This document shows, piece by piece, positions 5,836 through 6,667 of a stretch of DNA of 6,667 bases. Positions within the stretch are counted from its first letter, which is position 1; the number at the start of each line of letters is the position of its first letter. The notes under the pieces were generated by a model. That model saw only the letters and a list, made by a program, of their open reading frames with translations, was not told the DNA's origin and did not search any database. This DNA comes from Thermoplasmata archaeon (GTDB taxonomy: Archaea > Thermoplasmatota > Thermoplasmata > Lutacidiplasmatales > UBA184). The position numbers and the translations under genes were made by a program. Where the stretch lies: the NCBI GenBank assembly GCA_021848165.1, contig JAJZMW010000077.1:1-6667 (forward strand), in the 5' to 3' direction.

Positions 5836-6057
5836 TCACACCGTCTCGACCTCGAACCGCACGCCGAAGCCCCGCAGGCGGCGGGTCAACTCATCGCAGA
5901 GATCGAGGACGCGGTCGTGGCTCGCCGTCCCTTGCCAATCGTAGACGAAGTCGTAGTTCCCTTGCGTGGGATGGAAGCCGATCGAGAGCAGCCGGTCGGC
6001 GATCTCGGACGGGGTCGCGCCCTCGCTGCTGAACGTCACGCGGAGGTAGGTCTCCAT
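5836..6057 (-). CDS. Small conserved-looking alpha/beta protein of unknown function
   Basis: A 73-residue protein that I cannot assign to a named family. The start is ATG 6057 (METYLRVTFSSEG); upstream in-frame sequence is the antisense shadow of the CoaD gene's frame and is not protein-like. The predicted order is strand (TYLRVTFS, 3-10), helix (PSEIADRLLSIGF, 16-28), strand (GNYDFVYDW, 33-41), helix (DRVLDLCDELTRRLRGF, 48-64) and strand (VRFEVETV, 66-73), which resembles a small ferredoxin-like or ACT-like fold. The phrases EGATPSEIADRL..IGF and NYDFVYDW look like conserved motifs, and the balanced hydrophobic pattern supports a real gene. It has one cysteine (Cys53) and no signal peptide. 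It lies 25 bp downstream of the CoaD gene on the same strand, probably co-transcribed, and 58 bp upstream of the DUF5611-like gene. Confidence 0.72.
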   Translation of the reverse strand: METYLRVTFSSEGATPSEIADRLLSIGFHPTQGNYDFVYDWQGTASHDRVLDLCDELTRRLRGFGVRFEVETV

Positions 6058-6082
6058 CGCGACGGGTAGGCGGGCGGTCGGC

Positions 6083-6667
6083 CTAACCCTTTCGTGCCCG
6101 GCGGATCGGGCCCCGCCCCCGCGGCCAGACCCGCCGAACGGTGGCCGCGGGATCCTCGGGCCACGGGAACGGTCGCGGGACAAGATCCACGGGGCCGGCG
6201 CGGACGGCGATCGTCCCGTGCTTCGCCGCCGGGCGGCGGACGGTGACGACCAGTCGTTCCGACCGCGGGCGATCCCGCGCGCGCGCCGCCACGAATCGCG
6301 CCTTCGGGAACACCGCGCGCAGCGCGCGCCGCCACGGAAGTTCGGGGGTGCCCCGGGGGAGCGAGAGCCGCACATCGATCCGGGAGCACCGGCGACCGGT
6401 GCGGGAGACCTCCCCCGCGCGGATGCGACGAGAGCTCACCGGCGCGAGATCGTCCGCCAGCACGAGGGGAACGACGACGATCCGCAGGGTGGGAAGGCCC
6501 CGGCGGCGTCGCTCTCGATTGACACGCGCCGCGCCCGCTCTCGTGTCCGCCGAGACGACCAGGACGTCCCACCCCGGTTCCACCGAACGACCCATCGGCT
6601 CGTCGAGCCGTACCATCCGATATCGCCGCCCGGGAAAGTTCCGACGGAGCCAGATCGAGAGCCGGCG
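6083..6667 (-). CDS. coaD: Archaeal phosphopantetheine adenylyltransferase, C-terminal part, with extra C-terminal region (5' end outside window)
   Basis: The frame is open to the right edge and 194 residues are visible. The first part, with YRMVRLDEPMGRSVEPGWD, LVVSADT, the helix with R-V-N-R-E-R-R-R-R-G-L-P, RIVVVPLVLADD and SSRRIRAGE, matches the end of archaeal CoaD (phosphopantetheine adenylyltransferase, nucleotidyltransferase superfamily). The SSxRIRxGE element is the ATP-contacting equivalent of the superfamily's ISSTxxR motif. The N-terminal HxGH-type motif lies beyond the window. The enzyme makes dephospho-CoA from 4'-phosphopantetheine and ATP, late in coenzyme A synthesis, in the cytosol. 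About 15 residues after GEV, where archaeal CoaD normally ends, the chain continues for roughly 100 more residues (DNA about 6083-6379), starting with RIDVRLSLPRG and PWRRALRAVFPKARF and ending in a basic tail. I do not recognise this part. The ATG at 6614-6616 is internal, not the start. Confidence 0.82.
   Translation of the reverse strand, partial: RRLSIWLRRNFPGRRYRMVRLDEPMGRSVEPGWDVLVVSADTRAGAARVNRERRRRGLPTLRIVVVPLVLADDLAPVSSRRIRAGEVSRTGRRCSRIDVRLSLPRGTPELPWRRALRAVFPKARFVAARARDRPRSERLVVTVRRPAAKHGTIAVRAGPVDLVPRPFPWPEDPAATVRRVWPRGRGPIRRARKG

Noticed and set aside
6080..6095. Possible BRE/TATA-like stretch on the minus strand (AAAGGGTTAGG) about 27 bp before ATG 6057.
   Set aside because: It contains the CoaD stop codon and only a TTAG core, too weak to call a promoter; co-transcription with coaD is simpler.
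6279..6336. 15-bp direct repeat GCGCGCGCCGCCACG at 6279-6293 and 6322-6336.
   Set aside because: Low-complexity GC alternation within coding sequence; the 43-bp spacing puts the copies in different frames, so it is most likely chance.

Overview
The window looks like ordinary, very compact chromosome from a high-GC archaeon (about two thirds G+C by eye, with strong G/C preference at third codon positions). The archaeal assignment rests on gene content: an archaeal-type phosphoglucosamine mutase (GEENGG sugar loop), a Mut7-C RNase protein, a Trm-G10-type tRNA methyltransferase, the C-terminal part of an archaeal-type (not bacterial) phosphopantetheine adenylyltransferase, and a small protein resembling the archaeal DUF5611 family. 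TATA-like elements 25-28 bp upstream of GTG start codons suggest leaderless transcripts. A high-GC Thermoplasmatota (Thermoplasmata-related) lineage is my best guess, but this is inference from memory of these families.

Layout, left to right. (1) Plus strand, 2-987: the 3' part of a TauE/SafE-family permease gene, overlapping by ATGA a DUF1634-type three-helix membrane protein gene. (2) Minus strand, 953-2359: glmM-like phosphohexomutase, whose 3' end overlaps the DUF1634 gene by 35 bp. (3) A 58-bp divergent intergenic region (2360-2417) with one near-palindromic TATA-like element that could serve both directions. (4) Plus strand, 2418-3880: Mut7-C RNase-domain protein followed, again through an ATGA overlap, by a Trm-G10-like tRNA guanine-N2 methyltransferase. 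(5) Minus strand, 3870-5777: a DUF5611-like small protein followed after 3 bp by a large site-2-protease-type (M50) membrane metalloprotease with a sequon-rich C-terminal domain; its stop overlaps the methyltransferase gene by 11 bp. (6) Minus strand, 5836-6667: the 3' part of an archaeal CoaD with an unexplained C-terminal extension, then a 73-residue conserved-looking protein of unknown function.

How they fit together. The two plus-strand pairs and the DUF5611/M50 pair are probable operons. TauE/SafE with DUF1634 suggests an anion export module. Mut7-C with Trm-G10 is an RNA processing/modification pair. GlmM supplies glucosamine-1-phosphate for UDP-GlcNAc, and CoaD serves coenzyme A synthesis. 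I see no mobile element, CRISPR array, RNA gene, defence system or extended non-coding stretch: the longest gaps are two of 58 bp. The points most worth following are the C-terminal extension of CoaD, the six-sequon ectodomain of the M50 protease, the shared divergent promoter, and the two small unknown proteins.
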